Shown here: positions 49,199 to 56,978 of the stretch, piece by piece
Layout: each line of letters opens with the position of its first letter
Position numbering within the stretch: position 1 is the first letter of the stretch
Assembly: GCA_900552455.1 (NCBI GenBank)
Contig: URZX01000009.1
Coordinates: 22,227 to 86,226 of the forward strand
DNA from: an uncultured Peptococcaceae bacterium
Lineage (GTDB): Bacteria; Bacillota; Peptococcia; Peptococcales; Peptococcaceae
Reading direction: 5' to 3'
DNA: 64,000 nucleotides
Program-made: the position numbers and the translations under genes
The notes under the pieces: generated by a model
Database searches by the model: none
The model's input: only the letters and a program-made list of their open reading frames with translations
Told to the model about the DNA's origin: nothing

Positions 49199-49834
49199 GT
49201 AAAAAACGATGAGACGATCCGCGTTTATATTGAGAAGGCGGATCGCACGCTCATGGGAATGGGTTTTACTGAGCACAGCTTTCCGCATGTGACGCATGTG
49301 GCGTCGGTGGCTGGAAAGATCCTCAAGGAGCTGGAGTATTCCAAGCACGACATCGAGATTGCGCGCATTGCTGGCTACATGCACGACATCGGCAACGTCG
49401 TCAACCGCCACGACCACGCGCAGACGGGCGCGCTGATGGCGATGCGCATTCTCGATCACATGGGCATGAAGGCGGAGGACATCGCTGCTGTGATCACTGC
49501 CATCGGCAATCACGACGAGCCAAACGCCTATCCTGTCGACGCTGTTACTGCTGCGATCATCATCGCCGACAAGACCGACGTACGCCAGACGCGCGTGCGC
49601 AACAAAGACTCGGCCACATTCGACAAACACGACCGCGTCAATTTCGCCGTCAAGCAGAGCACGGTGAAGGTGAGCGACCACGTCATCCAGGCGTCGCTGA
49701 AGCTCGACAAATCTGTCTGCTCCGTGATGGATTATTTCGAGATCTTTCTCGAGCGCATGATCCTCTGCCGCAAAGCTGCCGAACAGCTCGGCTGCGAATT
49801 TGCGCTTGTGATCAACAAAGAGCGCGTGATATAA
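49178..49834 (+). CDS. HD domain-containing phosphohydrolase-like protein
   Basis: A 218-residue HD-superfamily protein. The metal-binding residues are H in FPHVTHVASVA, the HD pair in GYMHDIGN, a histidine in RHDHAQTG and D/H in AIGNHDEP, then IIIADKTDVRQTR. Families of this kind hydrolyse nucleotides or cyclic dinucleotides; the substrate here is unknown. It begins at a TTG (49178) after AAAGGGAGAAGG. A copy of the same start region lies 99 bases upstream. It converges on the dehydratase-activase operon across a shared terminator. Confidence 0.88.
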   Translation: MKIKFEDVKNDETIRVYIEKADRTLMGMGFTEHSFPHVTHVASVAGKILKELEYSKHDIEIARIAGYMHDIGNVVNRHDHAQTGALMAMRILDHMGMKAEDIAAVITAIGNHDEPNAYPVDAVTAAIIIADKTDVRQTRVRNKDSATFDKHDRVNFAVKQSTVKVSDHVIQASLKLDKSVCSVMDYFEIFLERMILCRKAAEQLGCEFALVINKERVI

Positions 49835-49873
49835 AAAATGCAAGGTCCTTTGATCAGGTCCTTGCATTTTTTT
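49833..49873. terminator. Bidirectional terminator between HD gene and activase fusion
   Basis: AAAAAATGCAAGG pairs with CCTTGCATTTTTT, extended by CCT/AGG across one mismatch; A and T runs flank both sides. Confidence 0.9.
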
Positions 49874-49878
49874 GCGCA

Positions 49879-51537
49879 TTATTCCAGCTCGAGGGCGAAG
49901 AGGGCTGCGCCGAGGGCGCCGTTGAGCTGGGCTTTGTCGGAGATGTGGAGCTTGACGCCGAGGATTTTTTCGATCTCAGTGACGACGCCGCGGTTTTTGG
50001 AGACGCCGCCGGTCATCATGTAGCTTTCTTCGCCGCCGACGCGTCGGCAGAGGGCGCAGGTTTTTGTGGCGACGGAGCGATTGAGGCCGTGGATGATGTC
50101 GGCGGGGGTGCGGTTTTCAGCGATGAGGCTGACGACTTCGCTTTCGGCGAAAACGGTGCACATGCTGGAGATGGTGACGTCTTCTTTCCATTCCAGGCCA
50201 AGTCGGCTCATGTCGTCGAGGGAAAGCTCGAGGGTGCGCGCCATGAGCTCGAGAAAACGACCGGTGCCGGCGGCGCATTTGTCGTTCATGACGAAGTTGG
50301 TGACGTTGCCATTTTCGTCCAGACGGATGACTTTGCTGTCCTGGCCGCCGATGTCGATGATGGTGCGCACGCTTGGATCGAGAAAATAAGCGCCTTTGGC
50401 GTGGCAGGTGATCTCAGTGATGGATTGGTCGCCGAGCCCCACGGCTGTGCGTCCGTAGCCAGTGGTGACGGTGGCATTGATGTCGCTGCGTGAAAGTCCT
50501 GCCTGCGCGAGCGCTTCGTCGAGGGCGCGGTCAGCGCCTGCCGCAGCACCGGCGCCGGTTGGCAGAATGGATTGCGCGATGATGTTTTTGTCGCGATCGA
50601 TGATCACAACGTCTGTGGATGTGGAGCCGCTGTCGATGCCGGCGTAGAGTCCTTTTCCGTTCATGTTTGTGTGGGTCTCCTTTCGCAGGGTGCGCTCCGG
50701 CGCAATGCTTTCGGCGAAGGCTTCGAGACGCGTGAGCAGTTGGCCGGAGGATTGGATGGTGTAGTCGCTTTCAAGTTTCAGGAGCGGCACGTCGAGGCGG
50801 CCTTTCAGCTCTGAATATTCGAAGCCGTAGTAATCGCAGAATTTTACGGTGTGATAGATCACGCCGCGCAGGTGCGGATCGTTATAGAGCACTTTGCGGC
50901 CGGTGGTGTCGATCATGCGCATGCAGGGGATCTGACCGAGCAGGATGCGGGCGTAATCTGCCATGAGGGTGTCAAAATCGGCATCGAGCTCTTCTGGCAG
51001 CGCCACGACGCGATTGTTGACGCAGGTGTCGTTGCGCACGGGCAGCGGCATGGTTTTTTCCATCAGCTGGAAAAGCTCGTCGCCGACGCGCGCGCCGAGC
51101 ACGCTGATGTAGGGCGCGGTTGGACGTTTGCGTGTGCGAAAAGCCTCGCGGAAACGCGCGGCGTCGAAGCTGGTCCCCTTATAGGCGCCGTAGGATTCGG
51201 CGAGACGGCGCAGCTCGTGCTGCGCATGCTCGCGGCTGCAGGTGCCGCCGGAGTGCATGATATCGAGGAGAAAGAGAAAATCGAGCTTGCCGTACTCGAG
51301 CAGCACGTCGTAGGCGCTGCGGATGGTGTCACAGCAGTTGACAAGAACGAGCTCCTTGACTTTTCCTTCCATGCAGGCTTCGAGCAGCGATTTGCCGAAG
51401 CCGCAGATGTTTGGATGAGCGACCTGGTCGGAGAGCTCGAAGTTATCCGGCATGTGGTTTAAGATCGCGCATTCGCCGCCAAACGCTTCGAGGAGTTCGA
51501 CGGGCGTGTATTTGCAGATGTAGTAGGTGGTGCTCAT
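49879..51537 (-). CDS. Fused 2-hydroxyacyl-CoA dehydratase-type subunit and BcrA/HgdC-type ATPase activator
   Basis: A 552-residue fusion. Residues 1-285 match a 2-hydroxyacyl-CoA dehydratase subunit (HgdB/BcrC-like fold) with cysteines in VNCCDTIRSA, HSGGTC and KFCDYYGFEYSELKGR. Residues 293-550 are a complete activator of the acetate-kinase/Hsp70 ATPase fold: YAGIDSGSTSTDVVI, TGYGRTAVG, IDIGGQDSKVIRLD and the Fe-S cysteines in NDKCAAGTG and SSMCTVFAESEV. Activators use ATP to drive one low-potential electron into the dehydratase. The two parts are usually separate proteins. It starts in a four-base overlap with the upstream dehydratase gene. Substrate unknown. Confidence 0.88.
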   Translation of the reverse strand: MSTTYYICKYTPVELLEAFGGECAILNHMPDNFELSDQVAHPNICGFGKSLLEACMEGKVKELVLVNCCDTIRSAYDVLLEYGKLDFLFLLDIMHSGGTCSREHAQHELRRLAESYGAYKGTSFDAARFREAFRTRKRPTAPYISVLGARVGDELFQLMEKTMPLPVRNDTCVNNRVVALPEELDADFDTLMADYARILLGQIPCMRMIDTTGRKVLYNDPHLRGVIYHTVKFCDYYGFEYSELKGRLDVPLLKLESDYTIQSSGQLLTRLEAFAESIAPERTLRKETHTNMNGKGLYAGIDSGSTSTDVVIIDRDKNIIAQSILPTGAGAAAGADRALDEALAQAGLSRSDINATVTTGYGRTAVGLGDQSITEITCHAKGAYFLDPSVRTIIDIGGQDSKVIRLDENGNVTNFVMNDKCAAGTGRFLELMARTLELSLDDMSRLGLEWKEDVTISSMCTVFAESEVVSLIAENRTPADIIHGLNRSVATKTCALCRRVGGEESYMMTGGVSKNRGVVTEIEKILGVKLHISDKAQLNGALGAALFALELE

Positions 51538-52811
51538 GCGTTGGCCTCCTTTTCTGCTTCCAGCATTTCTACGAACGCTTCGATGCGCGTGGCGATCTGA
51601 CCTTCGCCACCGTGGCTGTGGTCGCAGCCGTCGCCGTCGAGGATGAGGCAGGGCAGGCCAGCTTCTTCAAAATGCTTTTTCGCCAGCTGCGCACCGCCGA
51701 GGGTGTGTTTGCAGCCCCAGTGACAGAACCAGACCACGCCGTCGGCCTTGAGCCGGCGTGCCTCTTCGATGCCGCGCGCAATGCGATGGCTCACTGGCCC
51801 GTTGAACGCGCTGAACACGAGCCGTCGCGCCATGGCATCGTAAGGATCTGTCGGATCGGCGTCGACAAAGCCTTCAAAGCTCATGTCGCAGCCGACGATC
51901 TGCACCTTCGGATTAAAATCGGTGAGCTTGCGCAGCGGTTCCACCCAGAATGGGTTCGTGTGCATCCAGAGCAGGCGGATGCCGCTCGCCGCCGGCGCCT
52001 GTTCAGCAACGCGCAGACATTCCTCGCTGTAGCGCTCTGTTTCCTCGCTACCCAGGAGATTGTGGAACATGAAGCCGGTGTACATTTCTCCCGTCAGACT
52101 GTCGAGGATCTGTTTGTCAGCGCGCAGCGACATGTAGTTGTGGAAATTGGCCATGCTGCGCTGGCTGCGGGCGACAGACGCGCGCAGCGCCGCTTCGTCG
52201 ATGGTTTTTCCCGTGTGGTCTTCGATGAAGCGTTTCATTTCGCGCAGCTGCGCGGCCACATCGCGCACGCTTTCTTCGGTTTGCTCGTAGGGAATATCGA
52301 GCACAAAATGCGGCACGCGGAAATGATCCGCCAGACGGCGGAACGTCAGCGTGTTGGCGTCGCAGGCCAGCGTTGTTGAGAGGATGAAGCGCGGCTTCGG
52401 CATGAGCCCGCTTTCCGCCGCGCCGATAAACGCTTTGTGGTAGCTGCAGAAAGTTTCCGGCAGCCCTTCGCTCTCGGCGTAATCGATGAACGCTTTTTCT
52501 GCGCAAGCGCCGGAAAGATAGCACCCCAGTCCCTCGCAGCAGTAAGGATGCATCCCGATCACATGCAGCATTTCGCAGGGCGTGAAGAGCGTCACCATGA
52601 CCGCCTCTTCAGGATGATCCAGCGGCGCCACCATCGCCGATGTTGTGCTCCGCGCCGCCAGTCTGGCTGCGCTGTTGAGTTTTCCAGGCGCGAATTTGAA
52701 CTGCAGATTTTTTGCGTGATAACCAATGCGCAGCAGCCGCCGCGCCTTGAGCGGATCTTTTGTGCAGGTTTTCTGCACAGCATTGCCGAATTGTTGGACG
52801 ATGTTTGCCAT
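51534..52811 (-). CDS. 2-hydroxyacyl-CoA dehydratase family protein
   Basis: A 425-residue dehydratase-family subunit (HgdA/YjiM-like). Conserved cysteine-containing blocks are FTPCEMLHVIGMHPYCCEGLGCYLSGACAEK-like residues 78-108 (given in pieces), LSTTLACDANTL, and the C-terminal WFCHWGCKHTLGG and LDGDGCDHSH, which would hold the [4Fe-4S] cluster. ATG 52811 follows AAAGGAGATCTC. With the overlapping fusion gene it makes a two-gene operon encoding both subunits plus activator. Homologs dehydrate 2-hydroxyacyl-CoA or reduce aromatic thioesters; many YjiM-type members are uncharacterised. Confidence 0.88.
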   Translation of the reverse strand: MANIVQQFGNAVQKTCTKDPLKARRLLRIGYHAKNLQFKFAPGKLNSAARLAARSTTSAMVAPLDHPEEAVMVTLFTPCEMLHVIGMHPYCCEGLGCYLSGACAEKAFIDYAESEGLPETFCSYHKAFIGAAESGLMPKPRFILSTTLACDANTLTFRRLADHFRVPHFVLDIPYEQTEESVRDVAAQLREMKRFIEDHTGKTIDEAALRASVARSQRSMANFHNYMSLRADKQILDSLTGEMYTGFMFHNLLGSEETERYSEECLRVAEQAPAASGIRLLWMHTNPFWVEPLRKLTDFNPKVQIVGCDMSFEGFVDADPTDPYDAMARRLVFSAFNGPVSHRIARGIEEARRLKADGVVWFCHWGCKHTLGGAQLAKKHFEEAGLPCLILDGDGCDHSHGGEGQIATRIEAFVEMLEAEKEANA

Positions 52812-52879
52812 GAGATCTCCTTTCAATTGATGAACGAGGTTCAGTAGCCTCGATTAAATAATTCCTTAGTCAAGAATAT

Positions 52880-52909
52880 ATTGTACATCTTTTTTTCGTC
52901 CCGATGCAA
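52880..52909 (-). promoter_or_regulatory. Promoter of the dehydratase-activase operon
   Basis: Minus-strand TTGCAT (52909-52904) and TACAAT (52885-52880) with 18 bases between. A CGAGG/CCTCG hairpin lies in the leader (52835-52852). Confidence 0.6.
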
Positions 52910-52935
52910 GTAGAAAATGACGCTCCGTCAAATTG

Positions 52936-52965
52936 TTGGCACAGTCGTCTGCGCTGGTGTATAAT
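52936..52965 (+). promoter_or_regulatory. Promoter of the macrodomain gene
   Basis: TTGGCA at 52936-52941 and perfect TATAAT at 52960-52965 with an 18-base spacer. Confidence 0.75.
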
Positions 52966-52996
52966 GGAAAAAATCGATCACAAAGGAGGATCTTCC

Positions 52997-53773
52997 ATGA
53001 CTCAAGCCGATTGCCGCCGATTTCTCATCGAAGCGCTGCTCGCCGAAGACGAGCAGCTACAGGAAATTTCCATCCCCGCCCAGAGCGACGAGCAGCGCCG
53101 ACTTTTGCGCGCGCTCATGAACGTGCGTCCGCCAGCGCCCATTGCTGACGATGTGCTCCAGGTGCAGGACGAATATTTGCGCCGCGAGCTTGCCGCAAAG
53201 GGCATCACCGATATCGACGATCTCTCGCCGATCTCTCCGGGGCTTTATCTCTGGCAGGGCGATATCACCACGCTGCGCGTCGACGCCATCGTCAATGCCG
53301 CCAACAGCGGCATGACCGGCTGCTATCAGCCGAACCACAACTGCATCGACAACGCCATCCACACCTTCGCCGGCATGCAGCTGCGCCTCGAATGTGACCG
53401 CATCATGAAAGCGCAGGGCCATCTCGAACCGACCGGCCAGGCCAAGATCACACCTGGCTACAATCTGCCAGCGCGCTATATTCTCCACACCGTCGGTCCC
53501 ATCGTCGACGGACCGCTGACGCCGCAGCACGAAGCCGAGCTCGCCAGCTGCTACGAAAGCTGCCTCGCCCTCGCCGCCGAAAATCATCTCGAAAGCGTCG
53601 CCTTCTGCTGCATTTCCACCGGCGTTTTCTGCTTCCCAAACCACCGCGCCGCCGAGATCGCCGCCCAAACCGTGCGCGATTTTCTCGCTAAGGACACAAG
53701 CGTCAAACGCGTCGTCTTCAACGTGTTCAAAGATCTCGACCTCGCGATCTATGAGGAATTGCTCGCGGAATGA
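52997..53773 (+). CDS. Zinc-containing macrodomain protein-ADP-ribose hydrolase
   Basis: A 258-residue protein with an N-terminal helical extension (about 1-80) and a macrodomain (about 85-255). Motifs for ADP-ribose binding are WQGDITTLRVDAIVNAANS and ISTGVFCFPNHRAAEIA. The zinc-macrodomain signature is clear: GCYQPNHNCIDNAIH supplies cysteine and histidine ligands. These enzymes remove ADP-ribose from proteins; in some Firmicutes they pair with a sirtuin-type ADP-ribosyltransferase and lipoyl-carrier genes, which are not present here. ATG 52997 follows AAAGGAGG. Monocistronic. Confidence 0.93.
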   Translation: MTQADCRRFLIEALLAEDEQLQEISIPAQSDEQRRLLRALMNVRPPAPIADDVLQVQDEYLRRELAAKGITDIDDLSPISPGLYLWQGDITTLRVDAIVNAANSGMTGCYQPNHNCIDNAIHTFAGMQLRLECDRIMKAQGHLEPTGQAKITPGYNLPARYILHTVGPIVDGPLTPQHEAELASCYESCLALAAENHLESVAFCCISTGVFCFPNHRAAEIAAQTVRDFLAKDTSVKRVVFNVFKDLDLAIYEELLAE

Positions 53774-53779
53774 AAAGAA

Positions 53780-53818
53780 CGGCATCCTTTGCGAATGTGC
53801 AGTGGATGCCGCGTTTTT
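53780..53818 (+). terminator. Terminator of the macrodomain gene
   Basis: CGGCATCC pairs with GGATGCCG (8 bp), followed by CGTTTTT. Confidence 0.75.
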
Positions 53819-53824
53819 GTGTTA

Positions 53825-55153
53825 TTACAATATGGCGCGCTTCATTTTTCGCAAGGCGTGGCTGCAGGTGATCGCTGCTGCGGCAGCGGCGATGAGATGG
53901 CTCACAAGCACAGCGAACCAGATGCCGTTCAGGCCAAAGCCCAGCGCAGAGAGGATTCCTGCCAGAGGCATGCGCACAATGAGATAGTAGAGCACCATGC
54001 AGAGCATGCTTTTTGTTGGCTGGCCGAGTCCGTTCAAGCTGCCGAGAAAGCAATTTGTGACGGTGTTGAGCACATAACCTATGCCGACAATGCGGAAGTA
54101 GCTGGCGACGATCTCAGCTGCGGCGTCGCTGTCGACAAAGAGGTGTGATAAAGGATTGGCAAAAATGACCACCGCTGCCGAGAGCACGATCAGAGCGAGC
54201 CCGCCATAGAATAGGGAGAGCCTGATATAATCTCCTGCGCGATCGTAACGTTTTCCTCCGGCGCATTGTCCGACAATGCTCGTAAGCGCCATGTTCAGCG
54301 CCATTGCTGGATAGAATAAGATCGTTTCCAATTTCCCTGTGATGCCGTAGGCTGCCAGCGCCGAAATACCATAGCTGCTGACAAGTGCGGTGAGAAAGCT
54401 CGTGCTGATTGCTGGAATGCTCTGCTGAAAAGCAGAAGGAATACCTTTGCGGATAAAATCTGTAACGAGGCATCCGTCAAATTGTGAGAGATGCAGCGAA
54501 AACAGCGGCTTGCGGTGCAGATAGCCGAGCATGCAGAGGAGGCAGAGTGTCTGCGACAGCAGTGTCGCCACAGCTGCGCCGTCAAAGCCCATAAAATGAA
54601 TGAAGAGCGGATCGAGCCCAGCGTTCAGGAGCGTGCAGATGAGCATGGCGATCACTTGGAACACGCTGTTGCCGTAGCTACGCATGACTGCGGCGAAGTA
54701 GCAGTAGAGATACACTGGCAGGTAGCCGAGAATGTAGATCGCCAGATAGCTGTGTGTCAGCGAAAAGATTTCCGATGGTGTTTGCAACAGCAGCAAGAGC
54801 GGCGTCAGTGTAAGTTCCAGGATCAACGTCAGTCCGAGCGCAAATACCACTGCCACGACGAGGGACGTGGTGATCAGGCGAGCGCTGCGAAAGCGATCGC
54901 CAGCGCCCACCGCCTGTGAGAGCAGAATGGCGACGCCATTGGTAGCACCCATAGCGATGGCGTTGAGTATGAGGATGAGCGGCGTGGCGTTTGTCAGCGC
55001 AGCGTAAGCAGTTTCGCCTAATAAATTGCCGATCCAGAGACTGTCGACGAGATTGTACGCCATGTTCAGGACCATGGCGATCAATAGTGGCAGCACCATC
55101 GCGGCGAGACTTTTCTTTGTGCTTCCGTGGATAAAATCCTGTGTCAAATTCAT
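53825..55153 (-). CDS. MATE family efflux transporter
   Basis: A 442-residue MATE exporter with about twelve helices; landmarks are NLVDSLWIGNLLGETAYAAL and GATNGVAILLSQAVGAGD in the first half and TSIVGQCAGGKRYDRAGDY in the second. The start follows TAAGGAGG. Directly upstream, in the same direction, is a TetR gene. An AATGAAT-N3-ATTCATT site lies just before this gene, and another lies in the TetR promoter, so the TetR protein very likely represses both. Its substrate, which may also be the inducer, is unknown. Confidence 0.92.
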   Translation of the reverse strand: MNLTQDFIHGSTKKSLAAMVLPLLIAMVLNMAYNLVDSLWIGNLLGETAYAALTNATPLILILNAIAMGATNGVAILLSQAVGAGDRFRSARLITTSLVVAVVFALGLTLILELTLTPLLLLLQTPSEIFSLTHSYLAIYILGYLPVYLYCYFAAVMRSYGNSVFQVIAMLICTLLNAGLDPLFIHFMGFDGAAVATLLSQTLCLLCMLGYLHRKPLFSLHLSQFDGCLVTDFIRKGIPSAFQQSIPAISTSFLTALVSSYGISALAAYGITGKLETILFYPAMALNMALTSIVGQCAGGKRYDRAGDYIRLSLFYGGLALIVLSAAVVIFANPLSHLFVDSDAAAEIVASYFRIVGIGYVLNTVTNCFLGSLNGLGQPTKSMLCMVLYYLIVRMPLAGILSALGFGLNGIWFAVLVSHLIAAAAAAITCSHALRKMKRAIL

Positions 55154-55178
55154 TGTTAGAACCTCCTTACAGATGATG

Positions 55179-55195
55179 AATGAATATCATTCATT
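55179..55195. promoter_or_regulatory. Operator upstream of the MATE gene
   Basis: AATGAAT-ATC-ATTCATT: seven-base inverted arms identical to those at 55865-55881, located between the TetR stop and the MATE ribosome site. Confidence 0.75.
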
Positions 55196-55240
55196 AACAG
55201 TGTGAAATAATACCCTGCCATAAAAAGCAGGGGTGAGTGG

Positions 55241-55813
55241 TCAACAGAAATTTTTCAAAATATCGCTTAAAAATCGGCGAACGCGCATGACGCGTTCTTG
55301 TGCCGGCAACGTGTGATCCAGGAGGATGCCGAGCTGCCCGTAGACAAAAAAGGATGCAGCCGTGTCCGGATCCGCCAGCCGGATCTCGCCACGGTCGATC
55401 GCAGCGCGTAGAAAATCGGCCACGATCGGCTGCAATTTTTCACAGACTTTCAGCGAAAGCTGCCAGTGAAATTTTGTGTTGCCGCTGTCGTGGTAAAATT
55501 TTTCTGCGTAGCTGTCGTCATTTTCTGTTTCGAGGAAGGACGGTGCGTTCGCAGCCAGTTCAGACAAGCTCATATCCGGCCGCATGTTGGCGCAGAGTCG
55601 CTGAACCTGCAGCGTAGCGTATTGGTCCAATGCGGTATCGAAGAGCTCTTCTTTCGATGAAAAATAACGGTAGCAAAGTCCCTGCGCAACGTGCATTTCT
55701 CGTGCGATGTCGGAGATCGATGTCTTTTCGTAGCCTTTCTCGTAGAAAACCTTCATCGCCGTATCGATGATCTCCTGTCGCCGTTCCTCCGGCGGCTTGG
55801 TGATGCGCGTCAT
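55241..55813 (-). CDS. TetR/AcrR family regulator of the MATE exporter
   Basis: A 190-residue regulator. The HTH spans about residues 9-55 (RRQEIIDTAMKVFYEKGYEK, then ISDIAREMHVAQGLCYRYFSSKEEL) with a helical ligand domain behind. ATG 55813 is preceded by GAGGTGATAAAT; an upstream GTG at 55822 falls on the ribosome site. The operator palindrome overlaps its own -35 element and a second copy precedes the MATE gene, giving a simple circuit of self-repression and exporter repression released by a ligand. The two genes are 87 bases apart. Confidence 0.9.
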   Translation of the reverse strand: MTRITKPPEERRQEIIDTAMKVFYEKGYEKTSISDIAREMHVAQGLCYRYFSSKEELFDTALDQYATLQVQRLCANMRPDMSLSELAANAPSFLETENDDSYAEKFYHDSGNTKFHWQLSLKVCEKLQPIVADFLRAAIDRGEIRLADPDTAASFFVYGQLGILLDHTLPAQERVMRVRRFLSDILKNFC

Positions 55814-55837
55814 ATTTATCACCTCTTTTCTGACTAG

Positions 55838-55866
55838 AGGATACCACGGATTCTGTCAATTGTCAA
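55838..55866 (-). promoter_or_regulatory. Promoter of the TetR gene
   Basis: Minus-strand consensus TTGACA (55866-55861) and TATCCT (55843-55838) with 17 bases between; the -35 touches the operator. Confidence 0.8.
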
Positions 55867-55881
55867 TGAATAATATTCATT
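55865..55881. promoter_or_regulatory. Operator at the TetR promoter
   Basis: AATGAAT-AAT-ATTCATT, a near-complete palindrome overlapping the -35 box of the TetR gene; the same arms recur at 55179-55195. Confidence 0.78.
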
Positions 55882-55909
55882 CATCTGTTGCCGCTCATTT
55901 CTGTTACAT

Positions 55910-55951
55910 AAAAATACGCCGTCTGCTCGCAAAAATTGCGAACAGGCGGCG
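55910..55951 (-). terminator. Terminator of the OhrR-like gene
   Basis: On the minus strand CGCCGCCTGTTCGCA pairs with TGCGAGCAGACGGCG (two imperfect positions), followed by TATTTTT. Confidence 0.8.
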
Positions 55952-55960
55952 CGGCATTGT

Positions 55961-56398
55961 TTATTTTGTCAGCCCGGATAGGAGTTTTTCGAGGAGCGCG
56001 GAGAGCTGGGCGTGCTCTTTTTCGCTGAGCCCGAGTGTGGCAGAAATTTCTGCAGGAATGTGGGCAGCTTTTTCCTTGAGCTTGTAGCCTTCGTCGGTGA
56101 TGGTGACGATGAGATGGCGGCCGTCGAGCTGGCCACGGCTGCGGCGCAGATAGCCTTTTTGCTCGAGGGCTTTGAGCACTGGCGTGAGGGTGCCGCTGTC
56201 GAGATAGAGCAGCCGGCCCATGACCTTGCTGTTGGTCTGGCCAAATTCCCAGAGCACGGTCATCGCCAGGTATTGGGTGTAGGTCAGATTCAGCGATTCG
56301 AGCAGGGGTTTGTAGGCGCGGATGAGCTCTTTGGAGCAGGCGTATAATGAAAAACTGAGCTGATTTTCCAGCTTGAGCGTGTCTTCTGATTCATGCAT
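55961..56398 (-). CDS. MarR-family regulator of the OhrR type with displaced cysteine
   Basis: A 145-residue regulator strikingly like Bacillus subtilis OhrR: LENQLSFSLYACSKE, YKPLLESLNLTYTQYLAM, LYLDSGTLTPVLKALEQKG and the wing with LDGRHLIVTITDEG. OhrR senses organic hydroperoxides with Cys15 in the sequence LENQLC. Here that position is serine (S15), and the only nearby cysteine is C21, one to two helical turns later. ATG 56398 follows GGAGG. No ohr peroxidase gene is adjacent. It may sense a different signal or use C21; own promoter and terminator. Confidence 0.9.
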   Translation of the reverse strand: MHESEDTLKLENQLSFSLYACSKELIRAYKPLLESLNLTYTQYLAMTVLWEFGQTNSKVMGRLLYLDSGTLTPVLKALEQKGYLRRSRGQLDGRHLIVTITDEGYKLKEKAAHIPAEISATLGLSEKEHAQLSALLEKLLSGLTK

Positions 56399-56437
56399 GA
56401 CGGTGGCCTCCAATTATTAAGATTTCTCGTGCTTTTG

Positions 56438-56466
56438 ATTGTACGCCGCCAGATGAGGGATTGCAA
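56438..56466 (-). promoter_or_regulatory. Promoter of the OhrR-like gene
   Basis: Minus-strand TTGCAA (56466-56461) and TACAAT (56443-56438) with 17 bases between. Confidence 0.7.
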
Positions 56467-56573
56467 TATTTTATGGGGAATGTTGTTCAATCTTGAAAAA
56501 ATTTGCGACGGCTGCACCGAGAATCTGAGTGTGTGCAGCGTGTGAGACCAGCTCAGGAAAAATCTCCTTGGGA

Positions 56574-56602
56574 TTGTGGAAGTGGCTGCGATGGCGTATA
56601 AT
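56574..56602 (+). promoter_or_regulatory. Promoter of the 74-residue protein gene
   Basis: TTGTGG at 56574-56579 and perfect TATAAT at 56597-56602 with 17 bases between. Confidence 0.7.
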
Positions 56603-56647
56603 AATCTTAGCTACAAGTTTGGCCCGACTGCAGAAAGGAGTAAAACG

Positions 56648-56872
56648 ATGCCTTCTCTTTTTCAAGCTGCCGATGCCTGGTGTCGCCAGAGCGATTGGCA
56701 AGATCTCGCCCTTGTCAAATTTTGTTTGTTTTCTATGGGAGTGCTCGTCGCGCTGCGTCTGCCTCGGCGTGCGCTGCCTGCTGCGCGCAAATGGGGGCGG
56801 CGCGTTTTCGTGCTCAGCTATGTGCCGCTGATGGCAAAATTCCTGCCGATGCTCGACGAGGCGCGCCGCTAA
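56648..56872 (+). CDS. Small protein of the type annotated as permease of phosphate ABC transporter
   Basis: A 74-residue protein. The N-terminal helix and the DWQDLALVKFCLFSMGVLVALRLPRR motif (given in part: QDLALVKFCLFSMGVLVAL), then a short second hydrophobic segment, match a small Firmicute family that databases label permease of phosphate ABC transporter. It is too short to be a real permease. AGAAAGGAG precedes ATG 56648. Monocistronic with a good promoter and terminator. Function unknown; one transmembrane helix and a peripheral helix are likely. Confidence 0.75.
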   Translation: MPSLFQAADAWCRQSDWQDLALVKFCLFSMGVLVALRLPRRALPAARKWGRRVFVLSYVPLMAKFLPMLDEARR

Positions 56873-56885
56873 ACGGCGACGAAGG

Positions 56886-56912
56886 CGGTCTGCGTTTTGC
56901 AGGCCGTTTTTT
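56886..56912 (+). terminator. Terminator of the 74-residue protein gene
   Basis: CGGTCTGC pairs with GCAGGCCG (8 bp, one G-U) and TTTTTT follows. Confidence 0.85.
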
Positions 56913-56939
56913 CATGCAGCCAATTTTCTTCACATTCCA

Positions 56940-56968
56940 ATGGTAATCGGTGGCGGGATATTCTATGA
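56940..56968 (+). repeat. Left direct repeat flanking the 57-62.7 kb cassette
   Basis: A 29-base sequence starting ATGGTAATCGGTGGCGGGAT and ending CTATGA, matching 62721-62749 with a single mismatch (T for G at position 23). Weaker similarity extends about 25 bases to the left of both copies. Confidence 0.75.
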
Positions 56969-56978
56969 GGAATATTAC

